The notes: generated by a model not told the origin, from the sequence alone. Counted from the stretch's first letter, positions 17,421 through 26,896 are shown. The stretch is DNA of 58,709 bases from Bacteroidota bacterium (GCA_030147525.1 JASBVF010000049.1:1-58709); one strand, 5' to 3'. Numbers and translations are program-made.

Positions 17421-18266
17421 ATGGCTAAAAAAACGGATACTGGTCATGCTGTAAACCTGGATAGCTTTTTTAAAATAAAAAATGCCTGCGGATTGATGGA
17501 CCCTGTTTACGATCCTGCCCGGGTAGAGTTAAAAATACCGTCGCTGACTACCTTGCTGGCCGATTGCACGATGGCCGAGAAGCTGGTGACGGATAAAAAA
17601 ATCGCCTATAACCGCACGGCGGCCGACCGTAAGAGCGTCTTTTCGGATTTGGGACCACTGACGACGCAATGTCTGGCCGTCCTGAAAGCTTCGGGCGTGC
17701 TTCCGGAGGTATTTCAGATGGCTAAAACCCTTGCCAACAAGGTGCGGGGCGTGGATGGCCGTAAAAAACAGAAATCCAGGCAGGAAGAAACGGACACAGA
17801 GGAAACAACGGAAGAAATGAATGTAACGCCGGAAGATACGGGTGAAGCCGATGTGCCGGCAATAGATAAGGAGGTGGCCGACGAAGTAAAACGGTATTCC
17901 GTTATGCAGATGTCTTTCGTCATGCGGGCGGAGAATTTTGGCAAGCTGGTGGCTTTGCTCAAAATGGAACCGCTTTATCAACCGTCTAACGATCTATTGA
18001 AGATTCCGGCCCTAGAAACTTTGCACACTCAATTGGTGCAGGCAAATGAGGATGTAAGCACTCCTTTTCAGATGTATAAAAACGCTTTGGTGGTCCGCAA
18101 TCAATTGTTTTATGCGGAGAAGACGGGACTGGTAAATATTGCTTTCAAGGTGAAAGATATTGTGAAAGGGGATTATGGCGTTAAATCCGATGCTTACAGG
18201 TCGATCAAGGGCCTACCGTTTAAGCGCTTGCCGAAGCCGAGGAAGAAAAAGGTGGTTAATGGTTAA
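17421..18266 (+). CDS. Conserved-looking hypothetical protein with internal duplication
   Basis: This 281-residue cytoplasmic-type protein lacks a signal peptide or membrane segment. The two halves resemble each other: YDPARVELKIPSLTTLLADC in the first aligns with YQPSNDLLKIPALETLHTQL in the second, and both go on into helical stretches. An acidic, Glu/Thr-rich linker lies at about residues 116-145 and a basic tail ends the protein (KRLPKPRKKK). The build suggests two helical domains and perhaps nucleic-acid or protein binding through the tail, but I recognise no named family. It stands alone, followed by a 21-bp tandem array. Confidence 0.75.
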   Translation: MAKKTDTGHAVNLDSFFKIKNACGLMDPVYDPARVELKIPSLTTLLADCTMAEKLVTDKKIAYNRTAADRKSVFSDLGPLTTQCLAVLKASGVLPEVFQMAKTLANKVRGVDGRKKQKSRQEETDTEETTEEMNVTPEDTGEADVPAIDKEVADEVKRYSVMQMSFVMRAENFGKLVALLKMEPLYQPSNDLLKIPALETLHTQLVQANEDVSTPFQMYKNALVVRNQLFYAEKTGLVNIAFKVKDIVKGDYGVKSDAYRSIKGLPFKRLPKPRKKKVVNG

Positions 18267-18316
18267 TGGTTAATGATGAATGATGAATGAGGTGACGCTG
18301 CTGCTTTGGTAATACG

Positions 18317-18526
18317 AAAAGTTGGATACGATGTGGTAAAAGTTGCAACTGCGATACAAAAAGTTACAATGGGTGTGGTAAAAGTTACAACTGCAATGTG
18401 AAAAGTTACAATGGGTGTGGTGAAAGTTACAACTGCAATGCGAAAAGTTACAATGGGTGTGGTAAAAGTTACAACTGCAATGCGAAAAGTTGGAATTGGT
18501 GTGGTAAAAGTTAAATACGCTATACC
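18317..18526. repeat. Strict 21-bp tandem array (10 units)
   Basis: Units start with AAAAGTT (one GAAAGTT) at 18317, 18338, 18359, 18380, 18401, 18422, 18443, 18464, 18485 and 18506. Inner units alternate between ...ACAATGGGTGTGGT and ...ACAACTGCAATGCG. The period is exactly two helical turns. A minus-strand open frame crosses it but is only a product of the 21-bp period. Confidence 0.85.
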
Positions 18527-18531
18527 AAATC

Positions 18532-18583
18532 GAGTCACTTCATTAAACGGTGTCAAGAAAATTGAGTCACTTCATTAAACGGT
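18532..18583. repeat. Direct duplicate GAGTCACTTCATTAAACGGT
   Basis: The 20-bp sequence occurs at 18532-18551 and 18564-18583, 12 bp apart, directly after the 21-bp array. Confidence 0.7.
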
Positions 18584-18606
18584 CGTCACAAGCTTTGTTT
18601 GTTGGC

Positions 18607-18650
18607 GGAGCAGACCTGCCGCAAGAGTTGTTGCGTTCAATTCTTGCGGG
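18607..18650. repeat. Degenerate GCAAGAG palindrome, copy 3
   Basis: GAGCAGACCTGCCGCAAGAGTTGTTGCG... resembles the right part of the repeats at 2800-2888 and 16874-16950. The left arm is lost. Confidence 0.45.
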
Positions 18651-18892
18651 AACGGTGGGATATTTGAAAGATAGATGATAAAGTTATAAGTGGGACGTGA
18701 AAGATTTATAACGACTGCTATACCCGAAGAAAAGTGATTTGCAAAATGGATGACTTTAAACAATTGAAAATCAGTCTGTCTGCCTACTGACCTACTCGCT
18801 AACCGGTCTACTTTTGGTATAAATACCGGAATTACCATGGCTACCCCTGCCCGGCAAAATAAATTTGCCGGATGCCTCTTCTCCCAATCTCT

Positions 18893-18900
18893 TATCTTTG
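18893..18900 (+). promoter_or_regulatory. -7 promoter box for the desaturase-like gene
   Basis: TATCTTTG fits TAnnTTTG and lies 15 bp before the ATG at 18916, so the leader would be very short. A TTTG at 18864-18867 is a possible but distant -33 element. Confidence 0.6.
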
Positions 18901-18915
18901 TAACAAAAGATTGCC

Positions 18916-20208
18916 ATGGAAGCCTATGCTCAAGCTTTAAATATTGCTATTCCGGTTTTTGTGCTGCTCATCGTTATTGAAGCGGTAGCGGCATGGCGTA
19001 TGGGCATCCGGGTAAACCGTGGGGCGGATACCATTTCGAGTCTTAGCAGCGGTGTCACCAACATTGTAAAAGATGTGTTGGGTTTAAGTATTGTCATCAT
19101 CAGCTATACCTGGCTGGTGGAGCAGGTGGCAGTGTTTGAAATCAAAGCGACGTGGGCGGTGTTCCTGGCGGCTTTCATCGCCAAAGATTTTGCCGGCTAT
19201 TGGATACACCGGCTGGAGCATGAGATCAATTTTTTGTGGAACCGCCACATTATCCACCATTCCAGCGAGGAGTTCAACCTCTCCTGTGCCCTTCGGCAGA
19301 GTATTTCCTCTATGCTGTCTTTCGTGGCGATTTTTATGCTGCCTGCGGCGCTGCTGGGCGTTCCTGCGAAGGTCATTGCGGTGATTGCACCGCTGCATTT
19401 GTTTGCGCAATTCTGGTATCACACCCGGCTGATTGATAAAATGGGTTTCCTTGAAACGTTTCTGGTCACCCCTTCTCACCACCGGGTACATCATGCCATG
19501 AACCCGGAATATTTGGATAAAAATTACGGGCAGATCCTGATCATCTGGGATAAAATATTCGGCACTTTTCAGCCCGAACTGCCGGATGTGCCGCCCGTTT
19601 ACGGCGTAAAGCGGCCCGTGCGCACGTGGAACCCGATTCTGATCAATTTTCAGCACTTCTGGCTGCTGCTTACCGACGCCTGTCGCACCCGAAGCTGGCT
19701 CGACAAGCTGCGCCTGTGGATCAAGCCTACGGGTTGGCGGCCCGCCGACGTGAAGGAGCGCTACCCTATCGACATTGTGGATGATTTTTCTGTTTTTAAA
19801 AAATATGAAACCTACCCTTCTCAGCCATTGCTGCTGTGGTCGTGGGTGCAGTTGGGCGTTACGCTGGTGTTGATGTTTTATCTTTTCAACCACATTGCGG
19901 AGGTGACTTTCGGTGAAATGCTGATCTACGGCGGGTTCCTGTTTGCAAGTATTTTCAGCTACACTACCCTGCTCGACAAAACAAAATGGGCCTTACTCAC
20001 GGAAGCACTGCGTTGTGCCTTCGGACTTGGCCTGATCGCCTGGCAGGGTGGCGACTGGTTTGGCATGCAGACCCTGCTGCCCGGGGCAGTTTACGGACTT
20101 GCCGCTTACTTTGTGCTGTCGCTCGTTGTGGTAGCGTATTTTACTAAAACAGAATGTACAGACGGGGAGGTGAATTGGACGTTGGAAAGAGGAAAACTTG
20201 AAGCCTGA
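18916..20208 (+). CDS. Sterol desaturase / fatty acid hydroxylase family membrane enzyme
   Basis: This 430-residue integral membrane protein has the three histidine boxes of the di-iron family: HRLEH (98-102), HIIHH (111-115) and HRVHH (189-193). These ligands hold an oxygen-activating di-iron centre that hydroxylates or desaturates lipids. N-terminal and C-terminal hydrophobic segments surround them, and the extra C-terminal membrane part (after about residue 300) resembles bacterial relatives of alkylglycerol monooxygenase. The exact lipid substrate cannot be read from sequence. The gene stands alone with its own promoter box and a shared terminator. Confidence 0.88.
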   Translation: MEAYAQALNIAIPVFVLLIVIEAVAAWRMGIRVNRGADTISSLSSGVTNIVKDVLGLSIVIISYTWLVEQVAVFEIKATWAVFLAAFIAKDFAGYWIHRLEHEINFLWNRHIIHHSSEEFNLSCALRQSISSMLSFVAIFMLPAALLGVPAKVIAVIAPLHLFAQFWYHTRLIDKMGFLETFLVTPSHHRVHHAMNPEYLDKNYGQILIIWDKIFGTFQPELPDVPPVYGVKRPVRTWNPILINFQHFWLLLTDACRTRSWLDKLRLWIKPTGWRPADVKERYPIDIVDDFSVFKKYETYPSQPLLLWSWVQLGVTLVLMFYLFNHIAEVTFGEMLIYGGFLFASIFSYTTLLDKTKWALLTEALRCAFGLGLIAWQGGDWFGMQTLLPGAVYGLAAYFVLSLVVVAYFTKTECTDGEVNWTLERGKLEA

Positions 20209-20270
20209 AAGCTGGAAAACCGGCGTTAAGAACTTTTCATTCTGAATGATTCGATAACCATAACAAAAAA

Positions 20271-20300
20271 CAGCCCGGCAGAACACTACCGGGCTGTTTT
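20271..20300. terminator. Bidirectional terminator
   Basis: CAGCCCGG (20271-20278) pairs with CCGGGCTG (20289-20296). An A run lies to the left and a T run to the right. It separates two convergent genes. Confidence 0.85.
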
Positions 20301-20324
20301 TATGTTGAAAAACTATTCAACTGA

Positions 20325-23300
20325 TCACTTCTGCACCACAAATTTCTTTGTGAAAACACCATCAGCGGAGCGAACCGTCAGGAAGTAAATTCCATTTGTT
20401 ATCCGGTCGAGATCAACCTGAATCTGTTGCTGCGAAGCTGCAATTCTTTGCTGTGAAACAAGTCGGCCCTGCAAATCCGAAACCGCCACAAGGCTCTCGC
20501 TGTTCAGCGGCTGGTGGAAGGTGACATTCAAGAGGTTGGAAGCCGGGTTCGGGAACAACAGGATGCCATTGGCAAATTCCGGTTCGTCCGTACTTGTGAT
20601 TGCATTTTCATCAATCACAATGTTGAAACGAGGCGTACCCGTCCAGCCGCCGGTGCCATCTTCCACCACGAAAGTGAAGAAGTCGTAAACGGCATTTTCG
20701 TTCGTGTTGGTGTAAGTGATTTTCTCCTGGTGAATATCCGTCATGGTGAATTGATCATTCACACCGAGCTGCACGCCGTTTTTAGAGATGAAACCGGCAT
20801 CCGTTACATCGACGATTCTGAATTTAATCTCGGAACCGGTGTTGTCTTCGTCTTCGGCAGCCAGCTGAAAGTTGCGGATGATACGGGATTCGAGCGGCTT
20901 GACGTAGAGGGTATCGTTTTTCACCATCACCGGCCCTTTCGGAGTTGTGCTGGCGCAAAACTGAAGGCTCCATTCCTGGAAAGCGCCACCCGCACCGATC
21001 GGATCAACTACGGCAATGCGCATGGTCCATTCGCCGAGGGTACTCTCGCCGATGAAAGCTGCCAGGGGTTCTGCCGGTTTGTAAGAGATGCCATTGATCG
21101 GCGGACACTGCACATCAAAAGGAGACTCGTCATTGAGCGCCAGGTCGAACTGGGAAACGTTACCGCAGATTTGATTGAACAGCACCACTTCAGTCCCTTG
21201 CGGGCTGATCAGGGTAGCTTTGATATCCGCCAGCGCATCGTGGTTTCCTTTCAGTTTCGAAACGTTCAGGTCGGAGATGATACCGCTTTGTAAAATCGGC
21301 AGCTTGGAATCTATCACCGGCAGGCCAACACCGGAAATCTGTTTTGGAACATCGTTGCTTTTGAAAGTTTCACAGCTGACTGTCCTTGTCTGGAAGGCTT
21401 TGGCAGTGGTGAAACTTGCCTTGCCACACTCGTTTGAGGGGCGCACTCTCCAGTAGTAGATTTTGCTTTCCACCAAAGCTACCGTGGGCGTGTAAGTTGC
21501 CGCCGTCAGGTTGAACGCTTTGCTGATGATGGTACTGTCTGCAAAGGTCGGGCTCTTTGCCAGCTCAAAATCATAGGCATCTGCCTGTGGCAAATCAGTC
21601 CAGGTAAACTGTGGCAACAAACCGAGGCTCGATTGTCCGTCAGAAGGAGTTTCCAGTTTTAACGCTGAAAAATCGCTGTAAACTACATTGAAAAACAAAG
21701 TGCGATATACCGTATCCGCACCGGCGACAGCACGAAGCTCCACTTCAAAGAAGCCGTCGGCAGTGACCTGATTCATGTCGAGTGTAAGCGTGGAGCTTTG
21801 GCCCGGCGTAACAGGGTTGCTGCTGAAATTCACACCTACGCCCGCAGGGAGGCCACCCAGGATTTCAAACTCCACAGGCATATTAAAATCAAGAACTGAA
21901 CCGGTCGTCAGCTCTATTACCGCATTTTCCGGAACGCAGGTCTGCTGCATTTGAGGACTAAGCGCAAGGGTGTAGCCGGGTGCGGCTGCAGCTTCGATCT
22001 GGAAATTTTGGTTCGAAATGTCAAAGAAAATATTGTCGGCAGCTTCCACCCGGATGCGGGCAGCACTGGTCGTAACTTCAGGGATAAAAACCTTCTCGGC
22101 GCCATCATTCGGCGTAGCGCTGATCAAGGTGTAAGGGAAAGTCTGGCCACCATCAACCGACAGGCGGATGTTGATCGTTTTACAATTGACAAGGTTGTTG
22201 TCGGTGTTCGCAACATCCCAGGTCACTTCCACTTCCTGCCCTGCTTTCCAGACGACGTCGCCTGCATTGGGATAATTGACGAGGAAAGGACCGGCTGTGT
22301 TGGTCGCTTCGAAAGAAACATCCTGCCAGGTGACGCCACCGGCGCCTTCATCCACGTTGTTGTCACGGACGGTGCAACGGAATTCCAGGTTACGGGAATA
22401 GGTCGGAAGCACCTCCGTATTTTCAGAACCATTGCTCAAAATAGTTTGCATTCTCGGGAAAGTCCGCACGGGTGAAGTTTTTGGGTCAAAACTGCGGAAA
22501 GTTGGAGCCGTTCCGAACGGCGTTCCCAGCGTGGAGTTTGGGCCGAGGTTGATTTGTTCCCAGCAATAGGTCAACGGATCGCCGTCGGCGTCAGAGGCTA
22601 TGGCTCTGAGTTCGAACGGCGTGCTGATGGGGATGTAAAACCCATTCTGGTATGGCAATTCGACGTACGGTGTATGATTGGAGGTTTCAATGACAGTTGG
22701 GCAAACATTACCGCCTCCGTTGTGTGTGTACGTCCAGAACTCTTCGATGGTACCGCCGTGGTAGTGGATGTTGGCCGGACCAGAAATGTTATTTTGCCCA
22801 CAGGAACCCTGGTACGACAAAATTGTGCTGCCACTGCCTGGCTCGTAAGCAGAACCTGAGTGAAACTGACCTTCCTGACCGGGGCAGTTGTTGAAAGTGT
22901 GTCCACCGGTAAACTGGTGGCCCATTTCGTGCGCTGCAATGGAGAGCGTAGTTGCCACCACGTTGCTGCTGAAATGGCAGGTTACCCCTCTTGCTTTACC
23001 CTGGCTGCAAACCGAGCCACTCACCACTCCACCTACATCCGTACAGGGTCCAGTGAAAAGATGCCCGACGTCAAAATTTGACAAGCCGATTACCTGGTTC
23101 AGTACGTTTTCGTTTTGCGCAAGCAAGGCGCCGCCAACGTTGGCATTGTTGAAAGGATCAGAGTTTGGATTCAAAAAGACAATCAATTCATTATTTGGAA
23201 TCAACATGAGGCGCATGTCCATGTCACGTTCCAGCACGCTGTTCAGCGTATTGGTGGCTAAAACCAGCGAAGACATGACCAGGTCCATCGTTCCGCCATG

Positions 23301-23987
23301 CCCCATGGCATATTCGCCGGTGCAGGCAAGTGCGAACATGTAAATTCTCAATTCTGCGAGTTCTCCTTCCCCACCGCCACGCAGGTTGACTTCATTGTCC
23401 TGAACGGGCGTGTTATCCATGCTCACACCTTCCATCGGTTCGGTTTTCACCCTTACCGGCGGGATGTCGAGGCCTTCCCAGATGAAATTTGATTTTTGAA
23501 AACAGAGGTAGTATTGAGTCTGGTTGGATGCGTAAGGCATGACGATCGATCCGCCGTTTTTACCAACTACCACCGCATGGAAACCATCAGGGCCGTAACC
23601 CAAACGCACCGTGTGTGTGGGGTCGGTAATGCCTCGTCCGCCAAAAGTTTTAATCATTGGAAACTTAGCTGCCAACTCAGGATGCATAACGGCAGACTCC
23701 CAAACCCGGAAAGTTTCCATGGAACCGTCAGGCATGGGCAGTTGAATCTGAACTGCGCCGGCTTTGGCTTCGGCAGAACCTTCTGCAGGGGCGTTGCGCA
23801 GGTGATTGCGTACTGCTGAAAAATCCAGCGAGAGCGTAAGATACTCCGAAGGCATCGCCACCGTTTCGGCGGTTTCGGGCAAAAATATCTCGCCATACGT
23901 CACCGGGTTCCAGAAGTTGGGGGCATTTTGCCCTATGGCCAGGACAGTAAAAAGCATGGCCAAAGAAGAAGTCAAAAAATTTCTCAT
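20325..23987 (-). CDS. Reprolysin-like (M12) zinc metalloprotease with P-domain, T9SS type A
   Basis: The 1220-residue protein has a signal peptide (MRNFLTSSLAMLFTVLAIGQ) and a long pro-region. The metzincin zinc site is HEMGHQFTGGH (353-363), followed by a Cys-containing loop. Ig/fibronectin-like segments follow (to about 870), then a proprotein-convertase P-domain (about 872-1010, ending TLGEWTMRIAVVD...WSLQFC). A cadherin-like stretch and a type A sorting domain (LLFPNPASNLLNV ... GIYFLTV ... FVVQK) close it. It should be exported by T9SS as a cell-surface or released protease. It is convergent with the desaturase-like gene and has its own promoter box at 24074-24081. Confidence 0.88.
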   Translation of the reverse strand: MRNFLTSSLAMLFTVLAIGQNAPNFWNPVTYGEIFLPETAETVAMPSEYLTLSLDFSAVRNHLRNAPAEGSAEAKAGAVQIQLPMPDGSMETFRVWESAVMHPELAAKFPMIKTFGGRGITDPTHTVRLGYGPDGFHAVVVGKNGGSIVMPYASNQTQYYLCFQKSNFIWEGLDIPPVRVKTEPMEGVSMDNTPVQDNEVNLRGGGEGELAELRIYMFALACTGEYAMGHGGTMDLVMSSLVLATNTLNSVLERDMDMRLMLIPNNELIVFLNPNSDPFNNANVGGALLAQNENVLNQVIGLSNFDVGHLFTGPCTDVGGVVSGSVCSQGKARGVTCHFSSNVVATTLSIAAHEMGHQFTGGHTFNNCPGQEGQFHSGSAYEPGSGSTILSYQGSCGQNNISGPANIHYHGGTIEEFWTYTHNGGGNVCPTVIETSNHTPYVELPYQNGFYIPISTPFELRAIASDADGDPLTYCWEQINLGPNSTLGTPFGTAPTFRSFDPKTSPVRTFPRMQTILSNGSENTEVLPTYSRNLEFRCTVRDNNVDEGAGGVTWQDVSFEATNTAGPFLVNYPNAGDVVWKAGQEVEVTWDVANTDNNLVNCKTINIRLSVDGGQTFPYTLISATPNDGAEKVFIPEVTTSAARIRVEAADNIFFDISNQNFQIEAAAAPGYTLALSPQMQQTCVPENAVIELTTGSVLDFNMPVEFEILGGLPAGVGVNFSSNPVTPGQSSTLTLDMNQVTADGFFEVELRAVAGADTVYRTLFFNVVYSDFSALKLETPSDGQSSLGLLPQFTWTDLPQADAYDFELAKSPTFADSTIISKAFNLTAATYTPTVALVESKIYYWRVRPSNECGKASFTTAKAFQTRTVSCETFKSNDVPKQISGVGLPVIDSKLPILQSGIISDLNVSKLKGNHDALADIKATLISPQGTEVVLFNQICGNVSQFDLALNDESPFDVQCPPINGISYKPAEPLAAFIGESTLGEWTMRIAVVDPIGAGGAFQEWSLQFCASTTPKGPVMVKNDTLYVKPLESRIIRNFQLAAEDEDNTGSEIKFRIVDVTDAGFISKNGVQLGVNDQFTMTDIHQEKITYTNTNENAVYDFFTFVVEDGTGGWTGTPRFNIVIDENAITSTDEPEFANGILLFPNPASNLLNVTFHQPLNSESLVAVSDLQGRLVSQQRIAASQQQIQVDLDRITNGIYFLTVRSADGVFTKKFVVQK

Positions 23988-24073
23988 TTCAAATTGAAAG
24001 TTTTGATGGGAAAAGGAATAGTGATTTTTACAGAAGTTCAGAGGGGAAACGCTACCGAATAATTTTGGTTTGG

Positions 24074-24081
24074 CAAAATTA
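24074..24081 (-). promoter_or_regulatory. -7 promoter box for the M12 protease gene
   Basis: On the minus strand this reads TAATTTTG, fitting TAnnTTTG, about 87 bp before the ATG. No clear -33 TTTG is seen. Confidence 0.45.
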
Positions 24082-24221
24082 CATTGCTAATGCTGGTTGA
24101 AGAAGCCTTTGCCGTTATTCTTTGGTTAGATTAAAGACAAACCTGCTGGACAAACGGACGGAACTACTGCTGTTTTTACCTTTGAGAATACACTAAAAAA
24201 CTGTGCAAAACGTCTGCATAA

Positions 24222-24258
24222 CAAAAAAAGCGGCTGAAAGATGCATCTTCCAGCCGCT
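24222..24258 (-). terminator. Terminator after UDP-glucose dehydrogenase
   Basis: AGCGGCTG...CAGCCGCT encloses a second stem, AAGAT/ATCTT. On the minus strand it is followed by seven T. It lies 22 bp beyond the stop. Confidence 0.85.
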
Positions 24259-24279
24259 GTAGCCTGTTTTTAAAATTTC

Positions 24280-25593
24280 TTACTGGACTACTTCCCTTCC
24301 GATACTCTCGTAGTGAAAGCCTTTGTCCGTCATAATTTCTATATCGTAGAGGTTCCGTCCATCAAAAATGACCGGGTTTTTCAACAGCTTTTTCATTACA
24401 TCAAAGCTTGGTGTACGGAAAACGCTCCATTCCGTCACGATAGCCAAAGCATCAGCGCCGATGAGCGCCTCGTACTGATCCTGCGCCATTTCAACCTGGC
24501 CGTCGTATTCTGCTTTTACATTTTCCATGGCTTCCGGATCGAAAGCTTTCACCGTTGCTCCTGCTTTGATCAGGTCTCCGATGAGGTAAAGCGCAGGCGC
24601 TTCCCGGATGTCATCTGTATTGGGCTTGAAGGCAAGGCCCCAAATGGCGATGGTTTTTCCTTTGAGGTCGCCGCCAAAGTGCGCCTGAATTTTCTCGGTC
24701 AGGCGGTGCTTCTGAATGGCATTCACATTCATGACGGATTTGAGGATTTTAAAATCGTAGCCATGATCGCCGGCCGTTTTCGCCAAGGCCTGAACATCTT
24801 TCGGAAAACAGGATCCTCCATAACCAACTCCGGGAAACAGAAAGCGCTTCCCGATACGGCTGTCGCTACCCATGCCTACACGAACTGCATCAACATTGGC
24901 GCCTACCTTTTCGCACAGGTTGGCAATCTCGTTCATGAACGAAATACGGGTAGCAAGGTAGGAGTTGGCTGCGTATTTGGTCATTTCAGCAGAGCGTTCA
25001 TCCATGAAGTAAATCGGGTTACCCTGGCGCACGAATGGTTCGTAGAGCTGCTTCATGAGTTTGCGGGCCCTTTCGGACTTGGTGCCGATGACGACCCGGT
25101 CAGGCTTCATGAAATCATCTACGGCTACACCTTCCCGCAAGAATTCGGGGTTGGAGACGACATCGAACAAATCTTCGCTGAGGTTTTTCGCAAGAATAGC
25201 GTGAACCTTCTCGGCAGTCCCCACCGGTACGGTGCTTTTATCAACGATTACCTTGTAGTCAGTGATAATTTTTGACAGATCATCCGCCACGCCGAGAATG
25301 TATTTCAAATCAGCAGAGCCGTCCTCACCGGGAGGTGTAGGCAATGCCAGAAAAATAATTTCTGCTGACTTGATAGCTTCGGCCAGATTGGTGGTGAAGG
25401 TCAGTCGTCCTTGGCGGGTGTTTCGGTCAAAGATTACATCGAGCCCCGGCTCGTAAATGGGAATATCCCCATTTTGCATCCGTTTCACTTTTTTTTCATC
25501 GATGTCCACGCAAATCACGTGGTTACCTGTTTCAGCGAAACAAGTGCCCGTCACCAAACCGACATAACCTGTTCCGACAACTGCGATATTCAT
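24280..25593 (-). CDS. ugd: UDP-glucose 6-dehydrogenase
   Basis: The 437-residue enzyme oxidises UDP-glucose to UDP-glucuronate with two NAD+, supplying acidic sugar for capsule or exopolysaccharide. The N-terminus has the Rossmann motif VVGTGYVGLVTG. The catalytic cysteine sits in GVGYGGSCFPKD (Cys262), and the C-terminal UDP-binding domain has WGLAFKPNTDDIREAP. Length and motifs match the family well. GDP-mannose dehydrogenase is the nearest alternative and fits less well. No polysaccharide genes adjoin it, and it is flanked by its own promoter box and terminator, so it appears monocistronic. Confidence 0.9.
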   Translation of the reverse strand: MNIAVVGTGYVGLVTGTCFAETGNHVICVDIDEKKVKRMQNGDIPIYEPGLDVIFDRNTRQGRLTFTTNLAEAIKSAEIIFLALPTPPGEDGSADLKYILGVADDLSKIITDYKVIVDKSTVPVGTAEKVHAILAKNLSEDLFDVVSNPEFLREGVAVDDFMKPDRVVIGTKSERARKLMKQLYEPFVRQGNPIYFMDERSAEMTKYAANSYLATRISFMNEIANLCEKVGANVDAVRVGMGSDSRIGKRFLFPGVGYGGSCFPKDVQALAKTAGDHGYDFKILKSVMNVNAIQKHRLTEKIQAHFGGDLKGKTIAIWGLAFKPNTDDIREAPALYLIGDLIKAGATVKAFDPEAMENVKAEYDGQVEMAQDQYEALIGADALAIVTEWSVFRTPSFDVMKKLLKNPVIFDGRNLYDIEIMTDKGFHYESIGREVVQ

Positions 25594-25628
25594 GTTTTAA
25601 TGGTTTTTTATTAAAAAATTAGCGGAGG

Positions 25629-25636
25629 CAAAAGTA
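25629..25636 (-). promoter_or_regulatory. -7 promoter box for ugd
   Basis: The minus strand reads TACTTTTG, fitting TAnnTTTG, 35 bp before the ATG. Confidence 0.55.
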
Positions 25637-25813
25637 AGACTTGCCTGCTTAGCGTTTATTCCAGTTATTAGTTTTTGGTAAAATATTTCGCCTGGAAATC
25701 CTTTATGGAAATCCGGACCTTTAGTTCAGCCACATACAAGGGAAGTTCTTTCATTGAGGCTGCAAATTTAATGTCAAAAATCAGACCTGCATCATAAACC
25801 GGTAAGCTTATTT

Positions 25814-25821
25814 TACTTTTG
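25814..25821 (+). promoter_or_regulatory. -7 promoter box for the DUF3089 lipoprotein
   Basis: TACTTTTG fits TAnnTTTG and lies 21 bp before the ATG at 25843. It covers the alternative ATG at 25819, which argues against that earlier start. Confidence 0.6.
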
Positions 25822-25842
25822 ATCTTAAACCTGTTTAAAAAA

Positions 25843-26847
25843 ATGAAGTTTCCAATCCTCAGTATTTGTTTGGCGAGCCTGTTTTTATCCTGTTCGGTCA
25901 GGCCTGCCGCTTTTCTCCCTGACGCCGTACCGCCTCCTCCGGATTATTCGAAAAGTGAATACTGGGCTGCGCTTCCTGACAAGACCGACCCTGCCGATCA
26001 AACACCAGCTGCCACCTTTGAAAACCTGCAGGCAGAAGCACAAGTCGATGTTTTCTTCCTCCACCCCACGATTTACTGGCAAAAAACAGCCAAACCCTGG
26101 AATGCTTCGGCGGAGGATCAAAAATTAAATGAGAAAGTCGACAAAACGACTATACTTTTTCAGGCAAGTGCTTTCAACGGCAGCGGCAAGGTGTATGCGC
26201 CAAGATACAGGCAGGCCCACCTCCGGAGTTTTTTCACAGAAGACAAGGCCTCGGCTGACCAGGCTCTGGAAGTTGCTTACCAGGATCTTAAAAGAGCGTT
26301 TGAATATTACCTTGAGCACTACAACCAGGGCCGCCCGTTCATCATCGCCTCACACAGCCAGGGCGCCCGGCACGGCTATCGCTTGCTGAGGGAAATGTTT
26401 GACGGGAAGCCCCTGCAACGAAAATTAGTAGCTGCTTACCTGGTTGGCTGGCCCATCCCTGAAAGCGGGTTCGACAACATTCCGCCCTGCGAAACACCTG
26501 ACCAGACCGGATGCATTTGCTCCTGGCGAAGCTACCGGTTTGGATACGTCCCGAAAAATGCAACGCTCGGCGACAGTATCATCGTCACGAACCCGCTGAC
26601 CTGGACTACGGAAAAAACACCTGCCTCCAAAACCCTGAACGAGGGAACAATTCTTCGGAATTTCAACAAAGTGTACCCGCAAATTACTGACGCCCAAATC
26701 CATAACGGAATTTTGTGGGTGCATAAGCCCCGCTTCCCGGGCAGCATCTTTTTCACCCGTAAAAATTACCACATTGCGGATTACAACCTTTTTTACGTGA
26801 ATTTGCGCAAGAATGCCATGCGCAGGGTGGATGCATTCTGGAAATAG
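25843..26847 (+). CDS. DUF3089-type alpha/beta-hydrolase lipoprotein
   Basis: The 334-residue protein begins MKFPILSICLASLFLSC, a lipoprotein signal, so it should be anchored in the envelope. DUF3089-like features are DVFFLHPTIYW near the N-terminus, the nucleophile elbow IIASHSQGA (Ser172) and a conserved middle part (YLVGWPIPE ... CICSWRSY). The family has the alpha/beta-hydrolase fold and is presumed to act on esters; the substrate is unknown. A 342-residue version from ATG 25819 is possible but that ATG falls within the promoter box. Confidence 0.82.
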   Translation: MKFPILSICLASLFLSCSVRPAAFLPDAVPPPPDYSKSEYWAALPDKTDPADQTPAATFENLQAEAQVDVFFLHPTIYWQKTAKPWNASAEDQKLNEKVDKTTILFQASAFNGSGKVYAPRYRQAHLRSFFTEDKASADQALEVAYQDLKRAFEYYLEHYNQGRPFIIASHSQGARHGYRLLREMFDGKPLQRKLVAAYLVGWPIPESGFDNIPPCETPDQTGCICSWRSYRFGYVPKNATLGDSIIVTNPLTWTTEKTPASKTLNEGTILRNFNKVYPQITDAQIHNGILWVHKPRFPGSIFFTRKNYHIADYNLFYVNLRKNAMRRVDAFWK

Positions 26848-26896
26848 GCCGCATGTTGTCCGGCATTTAACTTTACAATGAAGACGCCCCCAACGT

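Noticed and set aside
18317-18526. CRISPR array or a repetitive protein on the minus strand
   Set aside because: Units are 21 bp with no spacers. The 97-codon minus-strand frame exists only because 21 is a multiple of 3, and it has no start context or homologous feel.
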